Source of the DNA: Embiotoca jacksoni | Taxonomy: Eukaryota; Chordata; Actinopteri; Embiotocidae | Length of the DNA: 64,000 nt | Reading direction: 5' to 3' | Assembly (NCBI GenBank): GCA_022577435.1 | Contig: JAKOON010000018.1 | Span: 3,710,282-3,774,281 of the forward strand | Shown: positions 33,267 through 45,220 of the stretch, one piece after another | How positions within the stretch are numbered: position 1 is the first letter of the stretch | How the letters are laid out: each line of letters opens with the position of its first letter | The notes under the pieces: model-generated | The model's input: only the letters and a program-made list of their open reading frames with translations | Told to the model about the DNA's origin: nothing | Databases searched by the model: none | Position numbers and translations under genes: made by a program

Positions 33267-36200
33267 GTGAGATTGAATGTTTTATGTACCTCCTGGTGGG
33301 TGACAAATGCAAATGGGGACACATTTACTTGAAGTGAGACACAGACATTTGCTGCACCTTTTTAAGCTGATACCCAGTTTTACTTTTCTGTCGAGACAGT
33401 GGATAGAGAAGTAGCTCGGGAAAGTTCCAGACTTTGCTCACAGTATCCACTGCAAGCTGATAATTTGACTTTATTGCAATGGTAACGGTTGCCTATATTT
33501 TTCAGAAAAACTGTTTATGGGTGTGTGTGTGGGCGGATAATGTGCAGGGAAGACTGGATTTTTGGGAAGGCTTGTTCATTTTCCAGCGGCTGTGTGACAT
33601 TAGGGTTTCCCTCACACGCTACATCCACTCAAGGGAGTTTGACATGAATTTTGTTCCATAACGGTGTATGATGCGGTAGCAAATACAAGTCCAACGCCCA
33701 TACTCTAATTGGAACACAAATTACTTTATCATCTCCTAACATCTCTCTGTGTTGATTACCATTGACATGCAATTTCCACCATGACTCACCCTCTGTACAC
33801 CTTTCAGTGAACCTCATCGTGTTACAAACAACAGGATAACAGAACTTTTACATAATGCCTTGGCTCAGGCCTGACACATATTTCCTTGTGGACCTTGCTG
33901 GACCAAAACCCAATGCATAACATGAACACAAATAGCACTTTTGTATTACATGTGAGGTGTTTCCCCAAAGGATAGAGTTGTAGCAGTGGAGGTGAAGCAT
34001 ACATGCATGCTATTTGTTTTTATTTATTTTTTGGTGCTCTGGAAAAGATTTTGTGCACTCACTTTTACTGAACATAATTAAACTATAATCTTCATGACAC
34101 TTATTGACATTTATTCAACAAAAAAATGTATATTCGGCAACCGCATATATAAAAGCTGAAAATACATATGTGATTTGACTAACAAGCTATTAGTTTTCTG
34201 TTTGACCCATATCACCCACTGGGTAACCCTTTACGTCCACTTGGAGTTAGCTAGCTCCTAGCTAGCTGTCATTCATTCTCCCAGTTCTTCATTCTGAATT
34301 GTGATTTTTTTTTTCCCCCCCAAAATTAACTTGCATACTTTCACATACCAATTGTTCACCGACATTTAGTTAATGAGTTATTAATTCAGGAAGTTTGAAT
34401 ATGCCAATATTTTTCCATCGAATTTGTGTTTACTCGTGTATTCCAATCAAATGAGTGTGTTTGTTGTAACGTTACTGAGACATTTAAGCAAGTTTGCAGG
34501 ATTGTTTTCACCGTGGCTAATCACCTTTGCTTCCTTATTGCTGACATCTAACCAGTGCTTGTTGTTATAATTATTGTCCTCTCATTATGAGTTTCTCATT
34601 TATATTCTTCACTCACTGGTGTGTGAATTGACTTTGATCTGAAAACATCCTTCCCTCGCTCTGAGTTCTGCTAACAGTATCAACTTGACATCAACCTGTC
34701 TGAATGCATACTGCCAGCACAGAACATTCAACATAAAGAGGAGGTTATGGAGTGCATGTTTAACAAACTCCTCTCCGACACTGCATGTTTTTGTTAGTTA
34801 AGTTGCTGCTTTTATAGCACTTCACATGGCGCTGAGCAAATCAATGCCTGGTGTTTAATTTTTGCTGTGGAGCTGCAATTACGGCTGCATGCTTGGTAAG
34901 ATTTTACAGACTCTGGGAGAGAGAATGGCATTTTATTGGGATGGTTATACAGGATATCATACTGCGTTTCCACTGTGATGGTTTGTGTGCCTGCAAAACA
35001 TTTGTCTCTGACAAAGGCTCTAGTGATAACAACAGCTGGTGTCACAGAGGCCATGCTCTTGATCTGAAGCCACAAAATTATGTGCAGTAACTTGGCTTGT
35101 AGAAGCATCAGGACGACACATGCCCTTTGGTTTTCACTGATACTATTTAAACAAGGTCCATTATATTGTTTACTCAAATCTACAGGTCCCCTACAATAGA
35201 TTTAAGCTGTTCATCAGTCAAAAACAATGATAAAAACGGTATCGTCTAAGCTGTCTGATTTGGTGAGAACATGATGGCTACGTTATGGTCAAATGATTAG
35301 GGTTCTTGATAGCGTAAATGTTGTTGGCTCAGGAGCTTGTCGGGAGGACACAGTCAAATAGCCTTCACTGTTATTGATTATGTTGCTGGCTTGCTTCCCG
35401 TTGGCTAAGTGGGGGGAGGTTAGACCCCACCCCCCTGCTGTAATGTAATGGACTCCAGTTTTTCTCATTAACTCTGAATTCCCTTTTTCCTCTTCTCCCT
35501 CTCTCATACTTCCATAGCTTATTCTCTCCTGAAAGGGATGTTGGTGTCCTAGCTTACTCTGCATCTCATAAACCCATAAAGTTCTCATAAAGTTTTAACT
35601 CCTGACACATTTCCTGGATACAGTGTTGGTCCAGCAAGTGAATACATAAAGCAGATGATGCACTAAATACGTTAAAGCTTTATTTTGAGTAAAAAACAAA
35701 AATAAAGCTCTCTCTATTTTTCAAGGTCAACCAAACAAATGCAAACTTAAATAAATATAACCAACTCCTGGCCTTAGAGTAGGGCCTCTGCTGTTCTGTC
35801 GCATATCTGCACTTTACCTTTCCTTAAAGACAAGCCTCTAGATTTTCACATAAACATCAGCTGGTTTGGTGCTGACATGTAAAAAAAACTGTTTGTGGCA
35901 TCCCTTTGTGTCTTTTTTAGAACAGCAAAAGAAATTCTAAGTGCAGTTGTGGGTGTGGAGAGAAAGCTCAGTGAGTCAAAGCTGAATTTTCAGTTGTGAG
36001 AATATTTTGCCCAATTCGGTACAATTGGACTCTCTCATGTGCAATGCACTTTGACACATATTGACTTATCTTTTGCCAATAAAACACTGTACACTATTGT
36101 CTGTGCCCTCAGCTCCACTTTTAAAAACATTTGAAACCCACTTTAGTGTTGTTGCACAGGTGTGACGGTGCTCTGTAGGTGTCACTGTGTAACTGGACTG

Positions 36201-37511
36201 AACTGAAAGTTTGATCATGTACAGCTAAATCCCGTAACTAAGCCGTGATAGTTTTTCTGGAAATACATATGTAATGCTTTGAATTAATGCTGTGTCGAAT
36301 GGTCCTAAATCCCTTTCATCAGCTCATTATTTCATTGGTGACATTTAGAAAAACAAAATCACCTGAACTAAGCCAATTGTTAAGTTGATGGCAAGAGTTC
36401 TGTGACTGAGGGACATAAACAATTAGGCTCATTAAACGTCTGTATTAGAGTGGGTTTAGATTAATAAAACATGTGTCTCATAATCCCTGCTGCATAGGAC
36501 TCGCAGATCTTGGACAGAACACACTGTTCCAGAAGGGAGTGAGCAGAATATGGGTGGAGTGGAGTGGGATGGTGTGTGAGTATGAGAGTGTACGTAATGG
36601 TCAAAATTTCTGTAGGAGGTGGCTGGTCTCGGAGTGAAAAGGCAGTGTAGTGCAGATCTCTAGTATGGACTCCCCAAGAATGAATGGAGGTTCAGCCCTG
36701 ACTTTTGCAATGATAACGGGGTTTCCTACTTATGACTAAACGTAGGTATGATGTGGAGTTTGTAGCCTCAATAGTAATAGTATTACAAGTGTTGGTAGTG
36801 GTTGGTTGTTACCCACTAATAAACCACTTTCTTTCAAAGCTAAATGCAAAGCTGCTATAGTACAACTAGTAAATACAATAATTTTGTAATTCTGTTTCGG
36901 CTGAAAGTAAGCAGGTGCCTGTGGTTCTACTGCCTCTGTCCTTTTGCCTGTGTGCCCATCTGTCCCAGACATGTGTTTCCTGTTTATTTCCCAGGCAGGT
37001 CTGGTTCTGTTTAAAGCTCTGTGTATGTATGTGGCAGTCTGTATTTTTGTTTCTTCTTCTCACCCTCTCAGTTAACTCTACAGTTTCCTATACTTTTGCA
37101 TACTACCCACTGCCAGCTGCATTTCACAAGCAGTAAATGGAATTTGCTTTCAGCAAACTGCCATACAAGCAAACTGTAATGCAGGTCTGATGAGGTTGGA
37201 ATAGTAGTTTATGATCTAGTTGAGTAACGCATGCTCAACTGTAAGTGGATTTGAGAAACTCAAACCTTTTACTTTGTCTAAAAGAACCCCATAATGACAT
37301 TTAACTCACTACTTCATCTTTACATGATCAAACATTTAATCAAAACTCTCAGGTTTGTGAGCTGAACCCGACAAAACAGGTGAAAGCTGACAGCGGTCCT
37401 ACTCACTGTGCAACGTAGTTCCAATATTATGAAACCAACATAAGTATAATTACACGGTATCCTGAAAAAATGGCTTTGACAGCACTGAATTGATTCTTTT
37501 GATTGACTAAT
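33267..37511. other. Intron 1B, no feature recognised before the Gypsy element
   Basis: AT-rich intronic DNA. Open frames up to 121 codons (34812-35177, minus) show no known domain. A TTTTTTTTTCCCCCCC tract lies near 34306-34321. Confidence 0.4.
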
Positions 37512-38328
37512 TGTGAGGTGTGCTTATAAACGGACCCAAATGCAGACACACAGCAAAGTCTCTTTGGAACCAGGTATTTACTTCTCCCAGGCAGAGATAG
37601 CAACCCGGAAACACACCAAAAATCTGAGCGGGGGCGTGGCCTTGCTGGGGGAATCCCGAGGTCCTCCTCAGCGAGCGGCAGGCTGACATAGCTTTGTGGA
37701 AATCCCGAGGTCCTCCACAAATGCAGCAGAGAGAGACAGGATCGACTGTGTGACAGTCTCTACACAGGATGGCCAAACCTTCGACAGCTGATCTCCGAGG
37801 AACGAACTGGAAGGCTTCTTCGTACATTGATACCCGAGGCTTGACAGTGGACGGCAAGGCAGGGTCAACTGTGTGACACTCGAAGCTCGACACAGGATTG
37901 CCAAGATTGCAGCAGATGATCTCCGTGGAATGATCTGGAATCTTTTTCGTTCAGGTGAATGCCTGAGGCTTGACGCTGAACGGCAGGTACTGGAAACAGA
38001 CGGGAGACAGAACCGGAGTTTCTCAAGAACAGAGACAGACAGACTTACGGGACGTAATGTCGGATAGTGTAACGGACGGACTGACGGCGAGCTGAAGGAA
38101 GACCGGGGTATTTAATCTAGCTGGAGGTGATCAGTGGAATGAGCTCCAGCTGGATCTCTGGAGATGGGTGCGTGAGTGGGCGGAGCTCGGAGGAGGGTAC
38201 TGCAGGAGAGAATAAACAAACAGAAGCACATGGCAGACAATAACAAACAGACAGGGGAATGACATGAGGAGAGGTGATCGGGGGTAAAACAGAGGAAAAC
38301 ACACTAGGATCAGACAGGAATCCTAACA
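37512..38328 (-). repeat. Gypsy 3' LTR, complete (817 bp)
   Basis: The LTR begins TGTGAGGTGTGCTTATAAAC at 37512 and ends GGAATCCTAACA at 38328 (+ strand). In sense orientation it starts TGTTAGGATTCCTG. A purine-rich tract (GAGGGGAGGTAC in sense orientation, just right of 38328) fits the polypurine primer for plus-strand synthesis. The stretch 37512-38008 is shared with the other LTR; 38009-38328 has no partner because the other copy is truncated. It contains a TATTTAA word near 38109-38115 (sense TTAAATA), a possible promoter element. Confidence 0.8.
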
Positions 38329-38334
38329 GTACCT

Positions 38335-38600
38335 CCCCTCAACAGGAGCCTCCTGGTAAACCGCCCGGTTTGTCGGGGTGCTCTTGGTGGTGGGTGCGTA
38401 CCAGCTCCGGATCTAAGATCCGGGAGCGAGGTACCCAGCACCGTTCCTCAGACCCATATCCACCAGGTATTGGAACCCCCTACCTCATCGATGGACATCC
38501 AGGAAACAATTTACCGTGTAGACGGGACCACCTTCGATGAGTCGGGGGGGTGGAGGGGGTTCGGCCGTAGGGTCTAAGGGGCTGGAGGCTACGGGCTTGA
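38335..38600 (-). pseudogene. Gypsy chromodomain, frameshifted
   Basis: On the minus strand the end of pol reads IEGGPVYTVNCFLDVH, then, in shifted frames, GFQYLVD and LDPELVRTHHQEHPDKPGG. This is the VYTV-(x)-LD...YLV-W-GY...W chromodomain layout found at the C-terminus of chromovirus-type Gypsy integrases. It ends a few bases before the polypurine tract and 3' LTR. Confidence 0.65.
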
Positions 38601-38811
38601 GACATGGAATACTGGGTGGATTCTCATGGAGGTAGGTAACTGTAACTTGACTGTGACGAGGTTGATGATGGTGGTGATAGGGAAGGGACCAATGTATCTA
38701 AGGGAGAGTTTCTTAGATTCGGTGCGTAGGGGTATATTTCTGGTTGAAAGCCAAAGTTGTTGTCCGGGGCGGTAGACAGGAGCGGGAACCCGACGTCGAT
38801 CTGCCACCCTC

Positions 38812-39678
38812 TTATTTTGTTCCGCTGTGCGGAGTAGGGAGGCACAAGTCTCCTTCCACACCCGCCGACAACGGCGGGCATCGATCTGAATGGAAGGAAC
38901 CGCTAGGGAACAGGGGAGGTTGGTAACCCAAGGAGGCCTCAAAGGGGGATAGTCTGGTGGCTGCTGAGTTGTGGGCATACTCCACCCATGGGAGGTGACG
39001 GCTCCAGGATGAGGGGTTGGTGGAGGTCACACACCGAAGGATGGCCTCCAGCTCTTGGTTCAGCCTCTCCATCTGTCCATTTGTCTGGGGGTGGAACCCC
39101 GAGGAGAGGCTGGCCGTGGCTCCGATGTTCCGACAAAAGGCTTTCCAGACCTGGGAGGCGAATTGCGGACCCCTGTCCGAGACAATGTCCGTGGGGATGC
39201 CGTGGAGCCGTACGACGTGCTGGGTCAGCAGGTCAGCAGTTTCCCGGGCTAACGGGAGCTTGGTGAGAGGGATAAAGTGTGCTGTCTTGTAAAAACGGTC
39301 AACAATAGTTAAAATGACTGTGTTGTTGTCAGACAGGGTAAAACCAGTAACAAAGTCCAGGGCAATATGGGACCATGGGCGTTGGGGAATGGGCAGAGGT
39401 CGTAGTAACCCCACAGGGGGTCGGTGCAAGGCCTTGTTCGGGGTGCATGTGGTGCAGGCTTGTACATAAGCCCGGGAGTCCTCCTCGAGGGATGGCCACC
39501 AGAAGGTCCGACGAAGCCAGTTGAAGGTACGGTGGATCCCAGGGTGGCCCATCGCAGGACCCTGGAATGGACGGACGGAGGTACGAACAAGTGGTCTGGG
39601 GGACCCTCCAGGATCAGGCTGGGTGCGCTGGGCCTCACGCACTGCAGGCTCGATCTCCCAGGTAAGGGCACCAAGCAC
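38812..39678 (-). pseudogene. Gypsy integrase, longest intact frame of the element
   Basis: A 288-codon minus-strand frame. It contains the HHCC zinc-binding region (HPGIHRTFNWLRR, then CTTCTPNK) and the DDE core: LDFVTGF, VSDRGPQFASQ and TNGQMERLNQELE. The frame runs out near 38812; the C-terminal part (PVYRPGQQLWLSTRNIPLRT, KLSLRYIGPFPI, RIHPVFHVS) continues in a neighbouring frame at 38589-38978. The core triad is complete, but the frameshifts on both sides make it unlikely to be produced as a functional protein. Confidence 0.85.
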
Positions 39679-39789
39679 ACAGGAGGGGGGTAGGATGGTG
39701 TCAGGGTTAGGGCTTCCATCATCTGGGGCAAACTGACGGGGGAGTGCATCTGGCTTAGTCTTGTGAATAGGTGATCGTGAAATTAAAAC

Positions 39790-41133
39790 GGGCGAAAAAC
39801 AATGCCCATTGGGCCTGGCGAGACTTGAGGCGTTTGGCGGTGTGTATATATTCTAGGTTCTTATGATCTGTGAGGACCACAAAAGGATGCACTGATCCCT
39901 CCAGCCAGTGCCTCCACTCTTCCAATGCTTAATTCACGGCTAGCAGTTCGCGGTCTCCCACGTCGTAGTTCCGTTGGGCCGGGGAGAGCCTTTGGGAGAA
40001 GGCGGCACAGGGACGGAGCTTTGAGTCGGGGCCCGAACGCTGGGACAGCACTGCCCCATCTCTGGTGTCCGAGGCGTCCACCTCGACAATAAACTGAAGA
40101 CTCGTCGGGATGTACCAGGATGGGTGCTGAGGTGAACCGCTCCTTAAGGGCCAGAAAAGCCTGATTGGCCTCGGGAGTCCAAGTAAAGTCCACCTTGGTG
40201 GAGGTGAGACGAGTCAAAGGAAGAGCTGTCTGACTGTAGTCCCGGATGAACTGCCTGTAGAAATTGGGGATCCCCAGGAACTGCTGAAGCTTCTTACGGG
40301 AGGAGGGCACAGGCCATTCGGTCACTGCTCTGACCTTCTCGGGGTCCTTTGTGACCTGGCCCTCCTCGATGTAAAACCCCAGAAACTGGACAGACGGGAC
40401 GTGGAACTCACATTTCTCAGCCTTGACAAACAGCCGATTCTCCATGAGCCGCTGGCGGACTTGGCGAATGTGGTGACAGTGCTCCTGGGGGGTGGTAGAG
40501 TATATGAGGATGTCGTCCAAGTAGACAAACACGAACCGGTTTAGGAAGCCTCTGAGAACGTCATTGACTAGGGCCTGGAAGACGGCAGGGGCATTAGTCA
40601 GGCCGAAGGGCATGACCAGATACTCGAAATGTCCGAGGGGAGTGTTAAACGCCGTCTTCCATTCGTCTCCTTCTCGGATTCATACCAGGTGGTAGGCGTT
40701 GCGGAGGTCCAACTTGGTGAAGATGGTTGCCCCCACGAGAGACGCGAAAACAGAATTAATCAGGGGGAGAGGATATTTATTCTTGGTTGTGATCTGGTTT
40801 AGACCCCAGTTATCGATGCAAGGGCGCAGGGTCTTATCCTTCTTGGCCACAAAAAAGAACCCTGTTCTTAGTGGTGAGGAAGAGGGACGGATGATACCAG
40901 CGGCGAGAGAGTCCGTTATATATTTCTCCATTGCCTCACGTTCTGGTCTAGACAGGTTGTAGAGGGGACTGGTGGGAAAGGGGGTGCCAGAGAGAAGGTC
41001 AATGGCGCAGTCATCTAGCCAATGGGGTGGTAGTGAAAGGGCTTGTTCTTTACTAAAAGTCTCCCCAAGATCAGCGTACTCCAGGGGAACAGAGGATAGG
41101 TCGGGTCCCGTCACGGAGCTGCTGGGAGCGTTC
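39790..41133 (-). pseudogene. Gypsy reverse transcriptase and RNase H, broken
   Basis: The minus-strand frame ending at 40680 carries the reverse-transcriptase start: FFVAKKDKTLRPCIDNWGLN and FTKLDLRNAYHLV (motif A). A stop at about 40677 separates it from the next frame (39861-40613), which starts MPFGLTNAPAVFQALVNDVL (motif B) and continues FVFVYLDDILIYS (catalytic YLDD), then FLGIPNFYRQFIRDYS. The RNase H follows in another frame (VEVDASDTRDGAVLSQ, RNYDVGDRELLAVN) with a stop where Lys is usual, then LTDHKNLEYI. All motifs are recognisable but at least three lesions prevent a polyprotein. Confidence 0.85.
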
Positions 41134-41470
41134 TCATGCAGGGGAATGGCTGACTTGAGGCAGCGAGAGTGGACTCCAGCCCAGGACTCTGACCCCAGCC
41201 CAATTGATCTGGGGGTTGTGGTCCTGGAGCCAGGGATGGCCCAGAACCAGGGGCATTTTAGAAGTCGGGAACACATAAAACCGGGTCTTGTGTCGATGGT
41301 TGCCAGACACAAGCAGAGGAATGGGCTGAATCTGGTGAGTGATGCGCACTAGTGGACTGCTGTCCAGAGCGCTCACAGACAAGAGGGCGCTCGAGCGCCT
41401 CCACACGGATCCTGTGGGTGGAAATGAACGTGGAGTCCAAAAAGTTCTGTTCGGCTCCGGAATCAATGAG
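41134..41470 (-). pseudogene. Gypsy aspartic protease, frameshifted
   Basis: On the minus strand near 41410-41462 one frame reads ISVLIDSGAEQNFLDSTF, with the DSGA catalytic motif of retropepsin-like proteases. After a frameshift another frame gives VSALDSSPLVRITHQIQPI and PLVLGHPWLQDHNPQINW, the C-terminal half of the domain, ending in the GHPWL motif. The two halves lie in different frames, so the domain is broken. Confidence 0.75.
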
Positions 41471-42182
41471 GACCGAGATAGGTCAAGGACCTGATGGCGG
41501 GCACAGGTTGGCCGGCAGCATCAGGCGGGACTTGGGATGGGGGAATCTGGTGGAGTCGCTCGCCAGTATCCTTACTCTTACTGGCGAGCTCTCTCTCCTT
41601 CATCGGCATCGGCACCTCCTGAGTCTGCGGAGGAGGTGTGGTGTCGGCGACCCCTCCGGCGACAGGAAACAGAGGGGCGTCGTCGTCGACCTGGCTGGAT
41701 GCTAGTGGCCTGGCGTCGGCGACCCGTTCGAAGACAGGAACAGGAAGGACAGGAACAGGTCCAGGAACAGGAACGGGAACAGGAGGGACAGCATCGTTGC
41801 TCCGTAGGCTGCCCTGTAAGATCCGGCGAGCCAACTCCCTGGCCTTAATGGCGTCTGGATCGCTTGCTGGGGATGGTGACCTTGATACGGAGCTGAAGAC
41901 GCTGTCGTCGGGTCTGAAGACTCTGAAAGATTCCGTGGTCGGGACAAACGGCTCACGGGGCGATGGAGAGTCCACGGCTGTCGGTCTCTTGGTGGGCTGG
42001 CGAAGCAGAGTGAGGTCCCGTATTAAAGCCCTGAACTCTGCCACTTGGGATCCGATGGCTCATTGGGAGTCACTCAGACCCTGTAGCAGGTGGTGGTGTT
42101 GACTGAGGAGAATTCCTTTGTCCACGATTGCCCTCTGCAGGTGATCTGCAGGAGGTGATCCGGCTGCGGCTGCTGGATCCAT
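41463..42182 (-). pseudogene. Gypsy gag-like region, shortened and frameshifted
   Basis: The sense start is ATG at 42182, encoding MDPAAAAGSPPADHLQRAIV and LLSQHHHLLQGLSDSQ, then a stop. A +1-shifted frame (41463-42044) follows with VAEFRALIRDLTLLRQPTKR and a Pro/Val-rich repeat (PVPVPVPGPVPVLPVPVF) produced by six-base repeats. The MDPA...LGQHHQ-type start is typical for fish Gypsy gag. Most of the capsid region and the zinc knuckle cannot be found, so the gag looks internally deleted. Confidence 0.6.
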
Positions 42183-42201
42183 GTTGGTCAGTCCGTTCTG
42201 T

Positions 42202-42927
42202 TGTGAAGTGTGCTTATAAATGAACCCAAATGCAGACACACAGCAAAGTCTCTTTGGAATCAGGTATTTATTTCTTCCAGGCAGAGATAGAAAACAGGAA
42301 ACACACCAAAAGTCTGAGTCCAACAGAGAGGAAGAAAACTCCTCTTCCTCTGATCTCCTCTCCGGCACAGAGGAGAAACTCCGTCCACAACGCGGACGGC
42401 TGAGATTGCCGACATGAACCAGTCTCTGGAGTCCAATGCGCGTGTATGCGCTATTCCGTTCCGAGCCGGAAGTTGGTTCCTCCGCGCACGCGGCTGGCAG
42501 GCTGACAGACAGACAGGCAGGCAGAACGCAGCGGGGGCGTGGCCTCGCTGGAGGAATCCCGAGGTCCTCCTCAGCTAGCTGGGTGGGCGTAGCCTCACTG
42601 GGGAATCCCGAGGTTTCTCCACAGCCAGTGGCAGGCTGATGTAGCTTTTTGGGAATCCCGAGGTCCTCCACAAACGCAGCAGAGAGGCAGGATCACCTGT
42701 GTTGACAGATGGTCGCCGAGGAACGAACTGGAAGGCTTCTTCGTACAGGTGATACCCGAGGCTCGACATTGGACGGCAAGGCAGGGTCAACTGTGTGACA
42801 CTTGAAGCTCGACACAGGATTGCCAAGATTGCAGCAGATGATCTCCGTGGAACGATCTGGAATCTTCGTTCAGGTGAATGCCCGAGGCTCGACGCTGAAT
42901 GGCAGGTACTGGAAACAGACGGGAGTC
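42202..42927 (-). repeat. Gypsy 5' LTR, truncated, with ~200 extra bases
   Basis: Starts TGTGAAGTGTGCTTATAAAT at 42202 and follows the left LTR closely up to GGAAACAGACGGGAG near 42925, where homology stops at a Tc1-like fragment. Relative to the left LTR it carries about 200 extra bases after CACACCAAAAGTCTGAG (about 42320-42530), including CpG-rich words such as CACAACGCGGACGGC. The last 320 bases of the full LTR (its sense-strand start) are missing. A 203-codon minus-strand frame across it is not a gene. Confidence 0.75.
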
Positions 42928-43840
42928 AGCTGGTGCAATGTCTCGCAACTAATTAGGTTAAATGGCTGGTTGCAACTCCACCATGCAAAGACAAAACCAT
43001 ATATAAACATTATACAGAAACATCGTTACCTACTCATTTAAGATGCACTGAGGCAAAGTGGAAAACTATCCTGTCGTCTGACAAATCAAAATTGGAGATT
43101 CTTTTTGGAAATCATGGATGCTGCATCCTCCATGCAAAAGAGAAGAGAGACTACCTAGTTTGTTATCTGCACTCAGTTAAAAAGCCAGCATACGTGATGG
43201 TACAGGGAGGCATTACTGCATATAGTATGGGTAGCTCACACATCTGGGAAGGAACAATGAATGCTGAACAATATATAAAGGTTTTGGAGCAACATATGCT
43301 GCCACCCAGACAACATCTCTTTTAGGGAAGGCCTCGCTTATTTCAGTAAAACAATGTCAAACTGCATTCTGCAAGTGTTACAATAGCATGGTTCTCTAGT
43401 AGAAGAGTCCAGATGTTAAACTGGCCTGCCTGCAGTCCAGACCTGTCACCCATTTAAAAAATGTGACGCATCATGAAACAAAAAATACAACAAAAAGGGA
43501 CCCTGAACTTTTGAGCAGCTGAAATCGTACAAGGCAAGAATGAGACACCATTTCAATTGAAAAACTCCAGCAACTGGTCTCTTCAGTTCCCTAACGTTTA
43601 CAGAGTGTTGTAAAAAGAAGTGATGCAAAACAGTGGTAAACATGCCCCTGTCCCAACTATTTTGAAACATGTTGCCTGCATCAAATTCAGAAAGAGCATA
43701 TGTTTTACATAAAACAATAACATTTCTCGCTTTCAACACTTGAAATGTTTTCTTTGGTCTATTTGCAATTAAATATGGGTTTATGAGATTTGCAAATCTT
43801 TGCAATCTCTTTTTATTTACATTTTACAGTGTGCAGTACA
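42928..43840 (+). mobile_element. Tc1-like DNA transposon remnant, 3' portion
   Basis: The + strand frame 43092-43325 and its broken continuation read EILFGNHGCC, VMVQGGITAYSMGSSHIWEG and MNAEQYIKVLEQHMLPPRQ, then LNWPACSPDLSPI. These are the second half of a Tc1/mariner-type DDE transposase. The following GTTTTGTTGTAAAA-type sequence and TATGGGTTTATGAGATTTGC near 43772-43791 match the 3' arm of an abundant fish Tc1-like family. The terminal inverted repeat itself is missing at 43840 and the 5' half is missing at the junction with the Gypsy LTR. In-frame stops make it a pseudogene. Confidence 0.75.
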
Positions 43841-45000
43841 ATATGTATTCAGGCAGACGGTCGTACCCTCTCTGACTGCTGCTTCCTATTTGCTGATCAG
43901 TGATCTTGTCTGCACCAGTTCCCTGCTCTCAATATGGTGTCTCTGATAAGCCCTTCACCAATAAGTATGCATGTGGTTTTATGGCTTTCCATTTTACCAC
44001 TATCTATTCTTTAACTGTCAGCTTTTTTTTTTTAGTTTTTTTTTTTTTTTAGTTTTTGTGAGGCCCTAAGGGTTCATGTGGGTTTTGTTTACATTGGTTC
44101 ATAGACTGTACAAACATGGTAAACTCCTGCAGTTGAGGCTTTTTAGCTCTGTTTAGTTTTCCACACACTGCAGTTTTGGCATTTGTTTTCAGGAAAAACA
44201 TTTTTCATGTGTTTAAATTCTGCACAATGTGGGTATGACATTGTTGATCAGACATGCTTTGACAAACAAAACAAACCAATAAACAGAGCCAAGCCACCAT
44301 TTAATAGCTTAACAAATGTACCCGCTCTTTGGTGTGGTCACTAAAAATAAGTATGAAATATATAAAAAAATGTAGGCAGTACTATTGATTTGCCTATGGG
44401 CAAAGGGCCATGTGGTAACAAGCTGCAGGCTCTCTCAAAATCACCTCTGCTGAAAGCTGAAGTTTGTGTGTGTCATTTAAATTATTGGCAACTTCAGAGA
44501 TTACTTATGATCTCACTGTGTAGGTAAAATAAGACAAAATCTCCCCTTGCTAATTAATAATAATCTAAGATGATCTTGTAACACGGCTTTGCCGTTGATG
44601 GAGACTTTACAATAGTTCTGTGCTCTTGCTTGTTTAATTGTTAAGAAATAAATAATTGGGCATTGTACATTTATTCAAATAATTATGAGTAAACACTCTT
44701 CTCTGCTTCATTTGTTTGGATACATCCCACAAAGCTTTGATACATCCCACAAACCTTTGTAACATCTATTTGTATTGCTGTAGTCCAGAACCTGATGTTA
44801 GTAGCACAACCGCCATCTGCTTTGTAGCAGCCATCCTATCCTTCTAAATTGCCTTGGCTACATTTAAAGTGGACAATGTGAATTATTAGAGACAGGTTAG
44901 AGAAGGGTCTGGTGGGATCATAAATGATATCCTTGAATGGAGCTTGCCAACTGCAGCTTCCTTTCATTGATAACGGGTATTGGAAGGCAGTTTGCATGTA
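43841..45000. other. Intronic stretch with T runs, no feature
   Basis: Contains two T runs split by AG near 44023-44057. No exon or repeat is supported up to the TA target site at 44999-45000. Confidence 0.4.
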
Positions 45001-45220
45001 CAGTGGGTACGGAAAGTATTCAGACCCCTTTGCATTTTTCACTCTTTGTTTCATTGCAGCCATTTGCTAAAATCAAAAAAGTTCATTTTATTTCTCATTA
45101 ATGTACACTCAGCACCCCATCTTGACAGAAAAAAACTGAAATGTAGAAATTTGTGCAAATTTATTAAAAAAGAAAAACCGAAATATCACATGGTCATAAG
45201 TATTCAGACCCTTTGCTCAG
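45001..45220. repeat. Tc1-like left inverted arm with two direct repeats
   Basis: Begins CAGTGGGTACGG; transposase-binding-type direct repeat at 45013-45027 and 45198-45211. Mirrors 46414-46633. Confidence 0.9.

Larger units (their letters stand above)
37512..42927 (-). mobile_element. Ty3/Gypsy LTR retrotransposon (chromodomain type), degenerate
   Basis: Minus-strand element with two LTRs, a short gag-like region, protease, reverse transcriptase, RNase H, integrase and chromodomain, in that order. Both LTRs share the TGTGA(A/G)GTGTGCTTATAAA start on the + strand; the complete one ends CCTAACA, giving the usual TG...CA ends. The 5' LTR is truncated by a junction with a Tc1-like fragment near 42927. 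Frames are broken by stops and frameshifts. It sits antisense inside the slc12a7 intron. The domain order with a C-terminal chromodomain fits the chromovirus-type Gypsy elements common in fish. Confidence 0.9.

Noticed and set aside
42060..42671. 203-codon minus-strand frame over the Gypsy 5' LTR
   Set aside because: Most of it lies in LTR sequence and only its end coincides with the gag start; not a separate gene.
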